From NCBI GenBank assembly GCA_963733945.1, contig CAVTFD010000046.1, positions 1 through 64,000 on the forward strand: DNA of 64,000 nucleotides. Reading direction: 5' to 3'. This document shows, one piece after another, positions 1 to 8,935 of the stretch. Within the stretch, counting starts at the first letter, position 1. Each line of letters starts with the position of its first letter. The stretch comes from AP-15 sp963733945. Lineage in GTDB: Bacteria > Pseudomonadota > Alphaproteobacteria > ATCC43930 > CGMCC-115725. The notes under the pieces are model-generated. The model made no database searches. It had not been told where the DNA came from and worked only from the letters and a program-made list of their open reading frames with translations. The translations under genes and the position numbers were made by a program.

Positions 1-122
1 GCTGGACGCAGAGAACTAGCCGATAAAAGGGGCGGGGGCGTTGGGTCGGAAGAAGCCGTAGCTGTCCCTGCCGGTCCCATTCGGCCTGGAAATTCCTTGT
101 AGGCGCGCGTACCTCGCATTAG

Positions 123-148
123 GTGTACAAGAATCCCCCATCGTACAC
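123..148. promoter_or_regulatory. Inverted repeat, probable VapB/VapBC operator
   Basis: A perfect 6-bp inverted repeat, GTGTAC at 123-128 and GTACAC at 143-148, has half-sites 20 bp apart centre to centre and lies 15 bp upstream of the vapB start. Type II toxin-antitoxin operons are normally autorepressed through such palindromes by the antitoxin's DNA-binding domain. A weak promoter candidate (TTGTAG at 97-102, 17-base spacer, then TAGGTG) would put the repeat over the -10 region. The repeat is seen; the operator role is inferred. Confidence 0.5.
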
Positions 149-163
149 AACGAGCGGCAGCAG

Positions 164-364
164 ATGCGCACGAATATCGAGATCAGCGATCAGCTCATGG
201 AGGAAGCCCTTAAAGCTTCCGGGCTCAAGACCAAGCGTGCCGTGGTCGAGGCGGCATTGCAGACACTGATACGCCTTAGGCGGCAAAGGAAGGTTCTTGA
301 TCTCGCAGGTAAAATTCATTGGGAGGGGAACATCGACGATGTCCGCGACCAGTCCGGTCGGTGA
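164..364 (+). CDS. vapB: VapB-type antitoxin (type II toxin-antitoxin)
   Basis: A 66-residue protein with the N-terminus MRTNIEISDQLMEEALK, the usual beginning of ribbon-helix-helix VapB/DUF2191 antitoxins: a strand that pairs in the dimer and contacts DNA, then two helices. The C-terminal half (from about residue 40) is the charged tail that would wrap the toxin. Its stop codon overlaps the GTG start of the PIN-domain gene (GTGA), the standard coupling in vapBC operons. It neutralises the VapC ribonuclease and, in complex with it, represses the operon, probably through the inverted repeat just upstream. Length and partner both match the family. Confidence 0.9.
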   Translation: MRTNIEISDQLMEEALKASGLKTKRAVVEAALQTLIRLRRQRKVLDLAGKIHWEGNIDDVRDQSGR

Positions 365-750
365 TCCTTGTCGACAGCTCGGTCTGGATCGACCATTTCC
401 GCGATGCCGCCACCGAACCGGTACTGCGCCTGCGCGCGTTGATCGAGCGGGAACTATTGCTTGTCGGCGACCTGGTGCTTTGCGAGGTGCTGCAAGGCGT
501 TCGTTCCGACGCCGAGGCAAGGCTGGTCGAGGAGGCATTGCGGGAATTCGAGCTTGTCACTCTGGTCGATCCCGAACTGGCAATCATTGCAGCTGCCAAC
601 TATCGTTTGTTGCGTGGCCGAGGCGTGACCCTACGGACGACTGTCGACCTCGTCATCGGCACCTTTTGCATCGAGCGAGGCCACGTGCTGCTGCACAATG
701 ATTGCGATTTCGAGCCGATGGAGCGCTTTCTCGGTTTGCAAACCGTCTGA
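361..750 (+). CDS. vapC: VapC-type PIN-domain ribonuclease toxin
   Basis: A 129-residue PIN domain. GTG at 361 is chosen as start because it overlaps the antitoxin stop by four bases and puts the canonical opening VILVDSSVWIDHF at the N-terminus; a longer in-frame ATG at 319 would lie inside vapB. Conserved acidic residues are visible: Asp5 (VDSS), Glu42 (CEVLQG), Asp96 (TVDLVIG) and Asp114/Asp116 near the end (HNDCDF). These bind Mg2+ or Mn2+ in VapC enzymes, which cleave tRNA or rRNA when the antitoxin is degraded. All catalytic positions are intact, so the toxin is predicted active. The RNA target cannot be read from the sequence. Confidence 0.92.
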   Translation: MILVDSSVWIDHFRDAATEPVLRLRALIERELLLVGDLVLCEVLQGVRSDAEARLVEEALREFELVTLVDPELAIIAAANYRLLRGRGVTLRTTVDLVIGTFCIERGHVLLHNDCDFEPMERFLGLQTV

Positions 751-984
751 TCCAGCATCCCGGCACAGCGCTTCATCCGAGCGGCTCGAATGGACTCTAT
801 ATCGGCTTGGGCGAACCCGCGACGGCATTGTCGCCGGCTCCGTAGGTGCTGGCCGCGAGCGTTTCCAGCGCAACTCCGACCACCGGTCTGGGCCGCTTCC
901 GTTGCGCCGATCGCAGATGCGCCTTGGTCCCGGATCGCATGCTATGATTGTGAGCTCGAACAGCCGCGGCGGGAGAGACTAGCG

Positions 985-1779
985 ATGAACCGCGAATTTG
1001 CGACGTTGCGGACTGAGGAATGTGGCGACGGGCTGGTGTTGCTGACCCTCAACCGCCCCGAGGTCGCCAATGCGTTGAATACCCAGATGGGCCGTGACTT
1101 GCTCGGCTTTTTCGAAGGGGTCAACGCCGCGCCGGCTCAAGCGCGCTGCGTCGTGCTGACCGGCGCCGGGGCGCGCGCCTTTTGCGCCGGCGGCGACCTC
1201 AAAGAGCGCAACGGCATGACCGACGAGCAATGGCAAGACCAGCATCTGCTGTTCGAGCGCATGGTCCGCGCCTTTATCGCCTGTCCGGTGCCGGTGATCG
1301 GCGCAGTCAACGGTGCGGCCTATGCCGGGGGCTGCGAATTGGCATTGTGCTGCGATTTCATCTACGCGGCTGAGAATACGCGCTTCGCGCTGACCGAGGT
1401 CACCCTCGGCATCATGCCCGGCGCCGGCGGCACGCAGAGCTTGCCGCGGGCGGTCGGCGAGCGGCGCGCCAAGGAGATCATCCTGACCGGGCGCCCGTTC
1501 ACCGCGCAGGAAGCCTATGAATGGGGCATGGTCAACCGCCTGTGCGCGCCGGGAAAGGTCGTCGAGGAGGCGCTCGAAACCGCGCAGCGGATCGCCGACA
1601 ACGCTCCGATCTCGGTGCGGCAAGCCAAGCACGCAATTCATTTCGGCCTGCAGATGGACCTCGCCAGCGGCATGATGCTGGAAGTCGAGGCCTACAACCG
1701 CATGGTCCCGACCGCCGACCGCCGCGAAGGCATCGCCTCGTTCAACGAAAAGCGCAAACCGCGCTTCACGGGTCGATGA
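985..1779 (+). CDS. Enoyl-CoA hydratase/isomerase family protein
   Basis: 264 residues of crotonase fold. ATG at 985 follows GGGAGAG at 971-977, and homology to crotonases begins immediately; an upstream in-frame ATG at 790 would add 65 unrelated residues. The oxyanion-hole motif AFCAGGDLKE (about 66-74) is present, as is the second active-site stretch GAAYAGGCELALCC with Glu118 and the TEVTLGIMPGAGGTQ segment with Glu138. These correspond to the two catalytic glutamates of enoyl-CoA hydratase (Glu144 and Glu164 in rat), so hydratase chemistry on a 2-enoyl-CoA is likely. Chain length and pathway are not determinable. It may be co-expressed with the following MmgE/PrpD gene, but 134 bp with a repeat separates them. 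Confidence 0.9.
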   Translation: MNREFATLRTEECGDGLVLLTLNRPEVANALNTQMGRDLLGFFEGVNAAPAQARCVVLTGAGARAFCAGGDLKERNGMTDEQWQDQHLLFERMVRAFIACPVPVIGAVNGAAYAGGCELALCCDFIYAAENTRFALTEVTLGIMPGAGGTQSLPRAVGERRAKEIILTGRPFTAQEAYEWGMVNRLCAPGKVVEEALETAQRIADNAPISVRQAKHAIHFGLQMDLASGMMLEVEAYNRMVPTADRREGIASFNEKRKPRFTGR

Positions 1780-1787
1780 CTTGTCGG

Positions 1788-1872
1788 CTGTCGTTGCGAG
1801 GAGCAGAGGGATGCAACTATCCCGTCGGATTGAACCCACGAACGAAGATTGCTTCGCTGCGGGCGCGATGAC
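1788..1872. repeat. Imperfect palindromic intergenic repeat
   Basis: The spacer between the hydratase and MmgE/PrpD genes starts CTGTCGTTGCGAGGAGC and ends GATTGCTTCGCTGCGGG followed by GCGATGACAG, so the two ends are imperfect inverted complements. Sequences of this sort are dispersed, non-coding palindromic repeats in many alphaproteobacterial genomes. Related fragments occur at 43565-43620. Only the arms are well preserved. Confidence 0.5.
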
Positions 1873-1913
1873 AGGCTCCTTGGAAAGAGGATCTCGGCGC
1901 TAGGAGGAGATAT

Positions 1914-3288
1914 GTGATGGATGGCGATCTGGCGGGCCATACAGAGGCGGCTGATCTGACGCGAGCTTTGGCGGAATGTTCGGCGGGAGTCCGATGGAGT
2001 GATCTACCCGAGCCCGTGCGCGAGCTGGCGCGGCAATGCGTGCTCGACTATCTCGGCTGCGCGGTGGCGGGCGCTGCTGATCAGCTGGTCGGCATGTTGC
2101 TCGACGAGATGGCGGAAGCCGGCGGGACGGCGCAGGCGAGCGTCATCGGTCATCGCGTGCGGTTGCCCGCGTTGGCGGCGGCACTGGTCAATGGTGCGGC
2201 GGGTCATGCCCTCGATTACGACGATGTCAACTTGGCGATGCCAGGCCATCCCTCGGTCGCGATCTTGCCGGGGCTGCTCGCCCTCGCCGAGCTGAAGGGT
2301 AGCTCGGGACGCGAGGTCATCACCGCCTTTGTCGCTGGCTACGAGGCCGTTTGCCGTATCGGCATGGCGCTGCAGCCCGGGCATTACGCGCTCGGTTTCC
2401 ACTCGACCGCGACGATCGGCAGCTTTGGAGCGGCGGCGGCGTGTGCGCGCTTGCTCGACCTCGATGCTGAGACCACGGCGGTGGCGCTGGGCATCGCCGG
2501 AACCCAGGCGGCCGGGCTCAAATCGCAATTCGGCACGATGTGCAAGCCCTTCCACGCGGGAAAAGCCTCGCAGAATGGGCTGCTCGCGGCGCGTCTTGCC
2601 GCGCGCGGGTTTTCGAGCCGCCCCGATCTTCTCGAATGCGTGCAGGGTTTCGCCGCGACCCATGGTCCGGATTTTTCGCCGGAGGCGGCGTTGGCGACGC
2701 CCGAGAGCGGCTTTCACCTGTTCGCCAACCTCTTCAAATATCATGCTGCCTGCTACATGACGCATGCGCCGATCGAGTGCGCGCGCCAGGTGCGCCGCAA
2801 TCACGCGCCGAGCCCCGACGCGATCGCCGCCATCACCTTGCGGCTCGATGCCGGATGCGACCGGATCTGCAATATTCCCGCCCCCGTGGACGGGCTACAG
2901 AGCAAATTCAGCTTGCGTCAGACCGTGGCGATGGCCTTGGCCGGGGTCGATACCGCGAGTCTCGGCGCCTACAGCGAGACAAACGCGCACGATCCGGAGC
3001 TGATCCGGCTGCGCGAAATGGTGGCGCTCGATTTCCGCGAGGGCTGGCCGTCGACCCTGGCAGAGATCGAGGTCGCCCTCCCCGATGGCGAGCGTGTCTC
3101 GGCGCGTCACGATGCCGGCATTCCCGCCGCCGACATCGCCCGAGCAGGGGAGGCGCCTTGCCGCCAAATTCGACGGCTTGGTCGCGCCGGTCCTCGGCGC
3201 CCCTCGCACCCGCGAGCTGCACAAGATGGTGGCCGGGCTCGACGGCCTGGCCGAGATTGGCAACCTCGCGCGGCTCGCCGCCGGCTGA
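1914..3288 (+). pseudogene. MmgE/PrpD family protein, frameshifted near 3140
   Basis: Family of 2-methylcitrate dehydratase and related proteins, here with the usual GHALDYDD-like motif (HALDYDDVN, about residues 99-107) and an all-helical N-terminal domain. Start is GTG 1914 or ATG 1917 behind AGGAGG at 1902-1907. The frame is good up to GIPAADIA at about 3140, then turns into arginine/proline-rich nonsense, while the +1 frame supplies the expected tail (EQGRRLAAKFDGLVAPVLG onward, ending at 3288). Removing one C from the run at 3139-3141 restores a protein of about 457 residues. Without correction the ORF runs to 3341 with a false C-terminus. Either a recent frameshift or a sequence error; the substrate is unknown. 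Confidence 0.8.
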
Positions 3289-3337
3289 CCTGGCGCCCTC
3301 GCCGGATTGATCAGTCTGTGAAAAGTTCGGCGGCGGC

Positions 3338-6337
3338 GTGAAGCTGCTGTCTCACCTCTCTCCCGATGGCGATAAACTGCCGCAGCCGGCGGATTCGCGC
3401 CTCCTTGCGCTCGGTTTCGAGGCCTGGGAACAGACGCTTACTGCGGCCCCCGATGATGCCGCGGCGCACGCCGCCCGCGATTGGAGCGATCTTCCGATAG
3501 GCCAGCGCCTACTGGCCGCGATTTTTGGCAACAGCCCGTTTCTGAGCGGGCTGGCGGTCAAGGAGTGGCGTTTCCTGACCCGCCTCATCGAAGGAGGCGC
3601 AGACCCGCTGTTCGACGAGATCGCTATCGAGACCGAAAAACCCGACGATCTCGGCGAAGACACGGCAGCACTGATGGGCCGTCTGCGCATCGCCAAACGC
3701 CGTACCGCGCTTCTCGCCGCGGTGGCAGAACTTGCCGGCATATGGTCGCTCGAACAACAGACCGGCGCCCTCAGCCGCTTTGCTGAGGCGGCGGTTGGTG
3801 CGGCTCTGCGCCATCTGCTGCGCCACGCGGCTGCGAAGAGCATGGTCACGCTGCCGGACCCAAGCGATCCGGAGCATGAAAGCGGGCTGATCGTCCTCGG
3901 CATGGGCAAGCTCGGCGGGGCCGAGCTCAACTATTCGAGCGATATCGACCTGGTCCTGTTTTACGATGGAGCGCGGGCGCGGGTGATGGCGCGCGACGGC
4001 GTACAACCCTTCTTCAGCCGGCTCACGCGCGACATCGTGCGGCTGCTCGAGGAACGCACCGGCGACGGCTACGTGTTTCGCACCGATTTGCGGCTGCGAC
4101 CCGACCCGGGCTCGACACCGGCGGCGATGTCGGTCGCGGCGGCGATGGCCTATTACGAGAGTGTCGGCCAAAATTGGGAGCGGGCGGCCCTGATCAAAGC
4201 GCGCCCGGTGGCCGGCGACCGGGTTTCCGGCCGGCGCTTTCTGCGTGACCTGCGGCCCTTTCTGTGGCGCAAGCACCTCGATTTCGCGGCGATCCAAGAC
4301 ATTCACTCGATCAAGCGCCAGATCAACGCCTACCGCGGCGGCGGCCGGATCGCCGTCGAAGGCCACGACATCAAGATTGGCCGCGGCGGCATCCGCGAGA
4401 TCGAATTCTTTGCCCAGACCCAGCAGCTGATCTGGGGCGGGCGGATGCCCCAACTGCGGGTCTGCTCGACCTGCGAGGCGCTGCGCCGGCTCGCCGCCTT
4501 CAGTCGCATCGATCCGGCCACAGCGGCGAGGCTGATTGAGGACTACCGTTTCCTGCGCCGCGTTGAGCACCGCCTGCAGATGGTCGACGATGCACAGACG
4601 CATCAACTGCCGACGGACCGGGAGGGCGTTGCCCGCCTTGCGATCTTTCTCGGCTACCGCGGTCCCGATGGTTTCGTCGCCGATCTGACCGCGCATCTGG
4701 GTTCGGTCGAGCGCCATTACGCCGAGCTGTTTGAACAGGCGCCGAGCCTCGCCGGTCCCGGCAATCTCGTCTTTACCGGCGCCGAGGACGATCCCGAAAC
4801 CATGCGCACTTTGTCCGGGCTCGGCTTTGCCGATCCGCGGGCGGTCGGCGCGCTGCTGCGCGGCTGGCATCACGGCCGGCTGCGCGCTACCCGCAGCCAG
4901 CGGGTCCGTGAGATCCTGACCGAGCTGGCCCCCGAATTGCTGCGCATCTTTGGCGCGACGGCGCATCCCGACGCGGCGCTGCGGCGCTTCGACCGGTTTC
5001 TGTCGCATCTGCCCGCCGGAGTGCAGTTGTTTTCGTTGTTTGCGGCGAATCGGGGGTTGCTGGCGCTGGTCGCGGATGTGATGGCCGGCGCACCGCGTCT
5101 CGCCGAGCAGCTGGCGCAGCGCCCGGCGCTCCTCGACGCGGTGCTGACGCAAGGGTATTTCGCGCCGCTCCCGGATCGCGCCGGGCTCGCCGCCGATCTC
5201 GGCACCGCGCTCGCCGGCGCGGCCGATTACGTGGACACGCTGGATTTGCTGCGGCGCTGGGCCGGCGAGCGCCGGTTCCAGGTCGGGGTGCAGCTGCTGC
5301 GCTGCGCGCTCGACGGCGCAGCGGCAGGCAGAGCCCTCGCCGACATCGCCGAGACCGCGCTGGCGGCCCTACTCCCCGCGGTCGAGGCGGAGTTTGCGCG
5401 GCGGCATGGCCGGGTAGCGGGCGGCGCTTTTGCGGTGATCGGGATGGGACGCCTTGGCAGCCGCGAGATGACCCTGGCCTCCGATCTCGACCTGATCCTG
5501 ATCTATGACGCCCCTCCCGATAGCCTCGGCTCAGATGGTGCGCAGCCGCTCTCGGTGTCCGCGTTTTACGCGCGATTGAGCCAGCGGCTGATCGGCGCGA
5601 TCACGGCGCCGACTGCCGAGGGACAGCTCTATTCGGTCGATATGCGACTGCGGCCTTCGGGTGCGGCCGGGCCCATCGCCTCTAGCATGCAGAGCTTCGA
5701 TCGCTATCAGCATGAATCCGCCTGGACCTGGGAGCATATGGCCTTGACCCGGGCGCGTCCGGTCGCCGGGGATGCCGCCCTTTGCCGCCGGATCGCTGAA
5801 ACCATCGACGCCGTGCTCCATTCGCCACGGGACCCAGATCGCTTGCTGGTCGACGTCGCCGATATGCGGCGGCGTATCGCCGCCGAGCACCCGCGACTCT
5901 CGCCTTGGGACCTCAAAAACCGCTCCGGAGGGCTGATCGACCTCGAATTTGTTGCGCAATACCTGATGCTGCGCGAGGCCGCTGCGTCGCCACAGATCTT
6001 GCGTCGCGCCACCGCCGAGGCGCTGCACGCCCTGGGCGGGGCCGGGATCCTCGCGCCGGAGGCCGAGCATGAGCTGCGCGATGCGTTGGCTTTGCTGCGC
6101 CAGGTGCAGGCAGTGCTGACCCTGATCGGCGAGGATGCGTCGCAGCAAGGGGCTTTTCCCGAGCCCGACGCCGCCACCCTCGTGCGCTGCGTGGGCGCGG
6201 TTGACTTCGCCCACCTCGACGCAGATATCACTGCCGCCACCGCGCGCGTCGGTAAATGGTACGAGCGCTTGATCGAGGCGCCGGCAAAACATGCCGGGCG
6301 CGAGGCGGCCGAACGACAAGGAAGGAACGCGTCATGA
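3338..6337 (+). CDS. glnE: Bifunctional glutamine synthetase adenylyltransferase/adenylyl-removing enzyme
   Basis: 999 residues, close to the usual 950-1000. GlnE adds AMP to, or removes it from, glutamine synthetase according to PII status and 2-oxoglutarate, so it tunes nitrogen assimilation. Two nucleotidyltransferase domains are visible: an N-terminal adenylyl-removing domain with GMGKLGG (188-194) followed by DIDLVLFYD (202-210), and a C-terminal adenylyl-transferase domain with GMGRLGS (702-708) followed by DLDLILIYD. Both metal-binding DxD pairs are intact, so both activities are expected. The GTG start has only a weak ribosome-binding site. The stop overlaps the next gene's ATG (ATGA), suggesting translation coupled with the peroxiredoxin. 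Confidence 0.95.
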   Translation: MKLLSHLSPDGDKLPQPADSRLLALGFEAWEQTLTAAPDDAAAHAARDWSDLPIGQRLLAAIFGNSPFLSGLAVKEWRFLTRLIEGGADPLFDEIAIETEKPDDLGEDTAALMGRLRIAKRRTALLAAVAELAGIWSLEQQTGALSRFAEAAVGAALRHLLRHAAAKSMVTLPDPSDPEHESGLIVLGMGKLGGAELNYSSDIDLVLFYDGARARVMARDGVQPFFSRLTRDIVRLLEERTGDGYVFRTDLRLRPDPGSTPAAMSVAAAMAYYESVGQNWERAALIKARPVAGDRVSGRRFLRDLRPFLWRKHLDFAAIQDIHSIKRQINAYRGGGRIAVEGHDIKIGRGGIREIEFFAQTQQLIWGGRMPQLRVCSTCEALRRLAAFSRIDPATAARLIEDYRFLRRVEHRLQMVDDAQTHQLPTDREGVARLAIFLGYRGPDGFVADLTAHLGSVERHYAELFEQAPSLAGPGNLVFTGAEDDPETMRTLSGLGFADPRAVGALLRGWHHGRLRATRSQRVREILTELAPELLRIFGATAHPDAALRRFDRFLSHLPAGVQLFSLFAANRGLLALVADVMAGAPRLAEQLAQRPALLDAVLTQGYFAPLPDRAGLAADLGTALAGAADYVDTLDLLRRWAGERRFQVGVQLLRCALDGAAAGRALADIAETALAALLPAVEAEFARRHGRVAGGAFAVIGMGRLGSREMTLASDLDLILIYDAPPDSLGSDGAQPLSVSAFYARLSQRLIGAITAPTAEGQLYSVDMRLRPSGAAGPIASSMQSFDRYQHESAWTWEHMALTRARPVAGDAALCRRIAETIDAVLHSPRDPDRLLVDVADMRRRIAAEHPRLSPWDLKNRSGGLIDLEFVAQYLMLREAAASPQILRRATAEALHALGGAGILAPEAEHELRDALALLRQVQAVLTLIGEDASQQGAFPEPDAATLVRCVGAVDFAHLDADITAATARVGKWYERLIEAPAKHAGREAAERQGRNAS

Positions 6338-6798
6338 GTGTCGAGCTCGGCGAAAAGGCCCCCGATTTCACCTTGCCGACCGACGGCGACGGCAGTGTGA
6401 GCCTCGCCAAGCTCGGCGGCAAAAATGTCGTTCTATATTTCTACCCGAAGGACGACACCTCTGGCTGTACCGCCGAGGCCTGCGGCTTTCGCGATTCGTT
6501 CCCGGATTACGGGGGCGCGGGCGCTGTTGTTATCGGCATCTCCAAGGATTCGGTCGCCTCGCACGACAAGTTCAAGAAAAAGCACGGCCTGCCGTTCATT
6601 CTCGCTTCCGACGTCGACGGCGAGGTTTGCGAGAAATATGGCACCTGGGTCGAGAAGAGCATGTACGGGCGCAAATACATGGGTATCGAACGCGCGACCT
6701 ATCTGATCGACGGTTCGGGGACCGTACGCGGTGTCTGGCGCAAGGTCAGGGTGCCGGGCCATGTCGCCGAAGTGCTGAAGGCGGCGCGCGCCCTCTGA
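6334..6798 (+). CDS. bcp: Thioredoxin-dependent peroxiredoxin, Bcp/PrxQ type
   Basis: 154 residues. It reduces H2O2 and organic hydroperoxides in the cytoplasm at the expense of thioredoxin. The active-site segment FYPKDDTSGCTAEACGFRD carries the peroxidatic Cys45 and, five residues on, Cys50, the usual resolving Cys of alpha-helical-type PrxQ. The conserved Thr of the catalytic triad precedes Cys45. ATG at 6334 overlaps the glnE stop and lies behind AAGGAAGG. Pairing of glnE with bcp is frequent in alphaproteobacteria, so an operon is likely and continues into the DUF455 gene. Confidence 0.95.
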   Translation: MSVELGEKAPDFTLPTDGDGSVSLAKLGGKNVVLYFYPKDDTSGCTAEACGFRDSFPDYGGAGAVVIGISKDSVASHDKFKKKHGLPFILASDVDGEVCEKYGTWVEKSMYGRKYMGIERATYLIDGSGTVRGVWRKVRVPGHVAEVLKAARAL

Positions 6799-7610
6799 CG
6801 GTCGAAACTCTTACTGCCGGCGCGGTCGCGATCCTCGCCACCGCCGACCCGTCAGCAAAGGCGTCCGCGAGCCGCGCCCTGGCGACAGCCTGGACCGAAG
6901 GGGCTCTGGCGATCGGCGATTCTGCGCTACCGCTGCGGCCCGCCCGGCCGGATCAACCGGTGTTGCGCCCGCCGCGCGAGATGCCGAAGCGCCGCGCCTT
7001 CGGCTCGCGGGCCGGGCGGATCGCGCTGCTCCACTCGCTCGCCCACATCGAGCTCAACGCGATCGATCTGGGCTGGGACATCGTCGCGCGCTTTGCCGGC
7101 GAGGGCGTGCCGCGCGAATTCCTCGATGATTGGGTCGGGGTCGCCGCCGAGGAGGCCGCCCATTTCGAGCTGCTGGCGGCGCGGCTTGCCGATTTCGGTG
7201 TGCAATATGGCGATCTGCCGGCCCATGACGGGCTTTGGGAAGCGGCGGTGGCGACGGCCGACGACTTGCTGGCGCGGCTTGCCGTTGTGCCGCTCGTTCT
7301 TGAAGCGCGCGGGCTTGACGTGACGCCGCAGATGGCGGCTCGGCTCGAACGCGCAGGCGACCTCTGCAGCGCGGCGATCCTGCAACACATCTATCAGCAG
7401 GAGATCGGGCATGTCGCCGTCGGGCTGCGCTGGTTCGCGCGGCTCTGCCGGGACCGCGGCCTATCCGCCGAGCAGGTCTTCCACGAGCGCGTCCGACGCT
7501 GTTTCAAAGGTGATTTGAAGCCGCCCTTCAACCGCGCGGCGCGAGACGCCGCCGGTTTCCCGGCCGCTTACTACGAGCCATTGGCTGCGCCGATTAGTGG
7601 CGAGTGTTGA
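6795..7610 (+). CDS. Ferritin-like domain protein, DUF455 family
   Basis: About 271 residues of the DUF455 family, predicted four-helix ferritin-like proteins with a carboxylate/His metal site. The metal-ligand helices are visible: LHSLAHIELNAIDL, AAEEAAHFELL and YQQEIGHVAVGL, each with Glu and His in ExxH-type spacing. Biochemical function is unknown; some relatives occur near tRNA-modification genes. There is no ATG, GTG or TTG where homology begins. The best fit is CTG at 6795, which overlaps the bcp stop (CTGA) and gives TVETLTAGAVAIL as N-terminus. The gene abuts the K+ channel gene tail to tail with no spacer. Confidence 0.85.
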   Translation: MTVETLTAGAVAILATADPSAKASASRALATAWTEGALAIGDSALPLRPARPDQPVLRPPREMPKRRAFGSRAGRIALLHSLAHIELNAIDLGWDIVARFAGEGVPREFLDDWVGVAAEEAAHFELLAARLADFGVQYGDLPAHDGLWEAAVATADDLLARLAVVPLVLEARGLDVTPQMAARLERAGDLCSAAILQHIYQQEIGHVAVGLRWFARLCRDRGLSAEQVFHERVRRCFKGDLKPPFNRAARDAAGFPAAYYEPLAAPISGEC

Positions 7611-8783
7611 TCATCCAGACGGGTCTACCGGGGTCTTCGGCGATTGCTGCTCTGCGGGACGGACCTGGAGGCGACGCTCGGCCTCTTCGCTGACCACGCG
7701 GGCGAGGTCAGGCTGACGCCCGAGCAGCTGGCGGAAATCGACGACATCGAGAGTCAACAAAGTGCTGGGTTGCACGGCGACGATCGTCGCGTTGCGCGGT
7801 TCCCCGGTCAACAAAGCGATCTCGCCTACGAATTCGCCGGCCCCGAGGCGAACCGTCCCCGGTCCCAGCCGGACTTCGACCTCGCCGGAGGCGATAAAGT
7901 ACATGCAATCGCCGGGCTCGCCACGCCGCATGATGACCGCGCGCACCGGGTAGTCGCGCGGCCGCAGCAGGCGCGCGACGTCGGCGATGATCGAGGCGCC
8001 GACATTGTTGAAGAACGGCACCTTGGCGACGAGGTCCCAGGTGCGCAGAAACTCGCGCCGCCGCAGCTCTTCGGCATAGCCGGTCGCGAGAATGCCGGCC
8101 CACAACGCGAACACCAGGATGCCGGAGACCATGACGACCCCGGCCAGAATCCGCCCGAGCGGGGTTATCGGCGTCACATCGCCGTAGCCGGTTGTCGTCA
8201 GGGTTACGATCGCCCACCACAGAGCGAGCGGGATCGAGCCGAACAGCTCCGGCTGTGCGTCGCGCTCGAGCAGATAGGCAAGGCTGGCGGCGGCCAAAAG
8301 CACGATCCCGAAACCGAGCAGCACCGAGAGCAGTGCGTGGCTGGCGCGGCTGATGACCCGCTGTAGGCTCACCAGTCCCGGCTCGTAGCGGACTGGCTTG
8401 AACACCCAGATAAAGCCGTAGAGGCTGGCATAGTTGGGGCTGAAAGCGATGTCGAGGACCCCCGGGAGCGCGCCGAGGAGGTCGAATACGCCCCCGGGCG
8501 ACACGGCCCAGCTGAGCCGCGCCCGCCATCCCCGGCGGTAAGCAGCCGGCGCGCCTGGGGCGGCAACGAGCCGCAGCAGGTACTCGGCGAAGAAGAAAGC
8601 GCAGGCGATCTGAAACCCGATATCGAGCGCCTGGTGATGAGCTTGTCGCCACGTCTTCACAGTATCGGCGAGCATGATGGCGATGCCGGTGGCGACCATG
8701 GTATGATGCGCGGTGCGAAAAGCCCGGGCAATGGTGCCGGAGGTCTCGGGCTGAAGGATTCGGTAGAGGCGCTCCCAGCTCAT
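7611..8783 (-). CDS. Cyclic-nucleotide-gated potassium channel (MloK1-like)
   Basis: 390 residues. A six-helix voltage-sensor-like and pore module occupies about residues 20-240 and carries the K+ selectivity filter TTTGYGD (196-202). A C-terminal cyclic-nucleotide-binding domain spans about 255-370, with the phosphate-binding cassette GEIALLTGEPRNAT; its Arg contacts the cyclic nucleotide phosphate. This is the architecture of the bacterial CNG channel MlotiK1, where cAMP binding opens a K+-selective pore. The S4 region (YGFIWVFKPVRYEPGL) has few positive charges, as in non-voltage-gated relatives. Cellular role unknown. It is divergent from the CapD-like gene across a 152-bp intergenic region. 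Confidence 0.88.
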   Translation of the reverse strand: MSWERLYRILQPETSGTIARAFRTAHHTMVATGIAIMLADTVKTWRQAHHQALDIGFQIACAFFFAEYLLRLVAAPGAPAAYRRGWRARLSWAVSPGGVFDLLGALPGVLDIAFSPNYASLYGFIWVFKPVRYEPGLVSLQRVISRASHALLSVLLGFGIVLLAAASLAYLLERDAQPELFGSIPLALWWAIVTLTTTGYGDVTPITPLGRILAGVVMVSGILVFALWAGILATGYAEELRRREFLRTWDLVAKVPFFNNVGASIIADVARLLRPRDYPVRAVIMRRGEPGDCMYFIASGEVEVRLGPGTVRLGAGEFVGEIALLTGEPRNATIVAVQPSTLLTLDVVDFRQLLGRQPDLARVVSEEAERRLQVRPAEQQSPKTPVDPSG

Positions 8784-8935
8784 GCGTCATTGTAGAGGTC
8801 GCGCCGCTCAGCTGAAATAGAGCGGCATAGACCGCTGTTGCGTCATTGTCGCGGCACGGCGGATCAGCGCGGATCGAGCAGCCTCCCATCCAAGTGATCT
8901 TTCGCATTCGCGGCATTTCCTGTTATAGGAGCGCG

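Noticed and set aside
751..984. Possible gene between vapC and the enoyl-CoA hydratase
   Set aside because: No frame has a start with ribosome-binding site or recognisable motif.
3509..5152. Long minus-strand ORF (547 codons) inside glnE
   Set aside because: Antisense to a well-supported gene with all motifs; long antisense frames are normal in GC-rich DNA and the product has no recognisable domain.
7644..8366. Plus-strand ORF opposite the K+ channel gene
   Set aside because: Low-complexity antisense frame; the channel on the other strand has filter and nucleotide-binding motifs.
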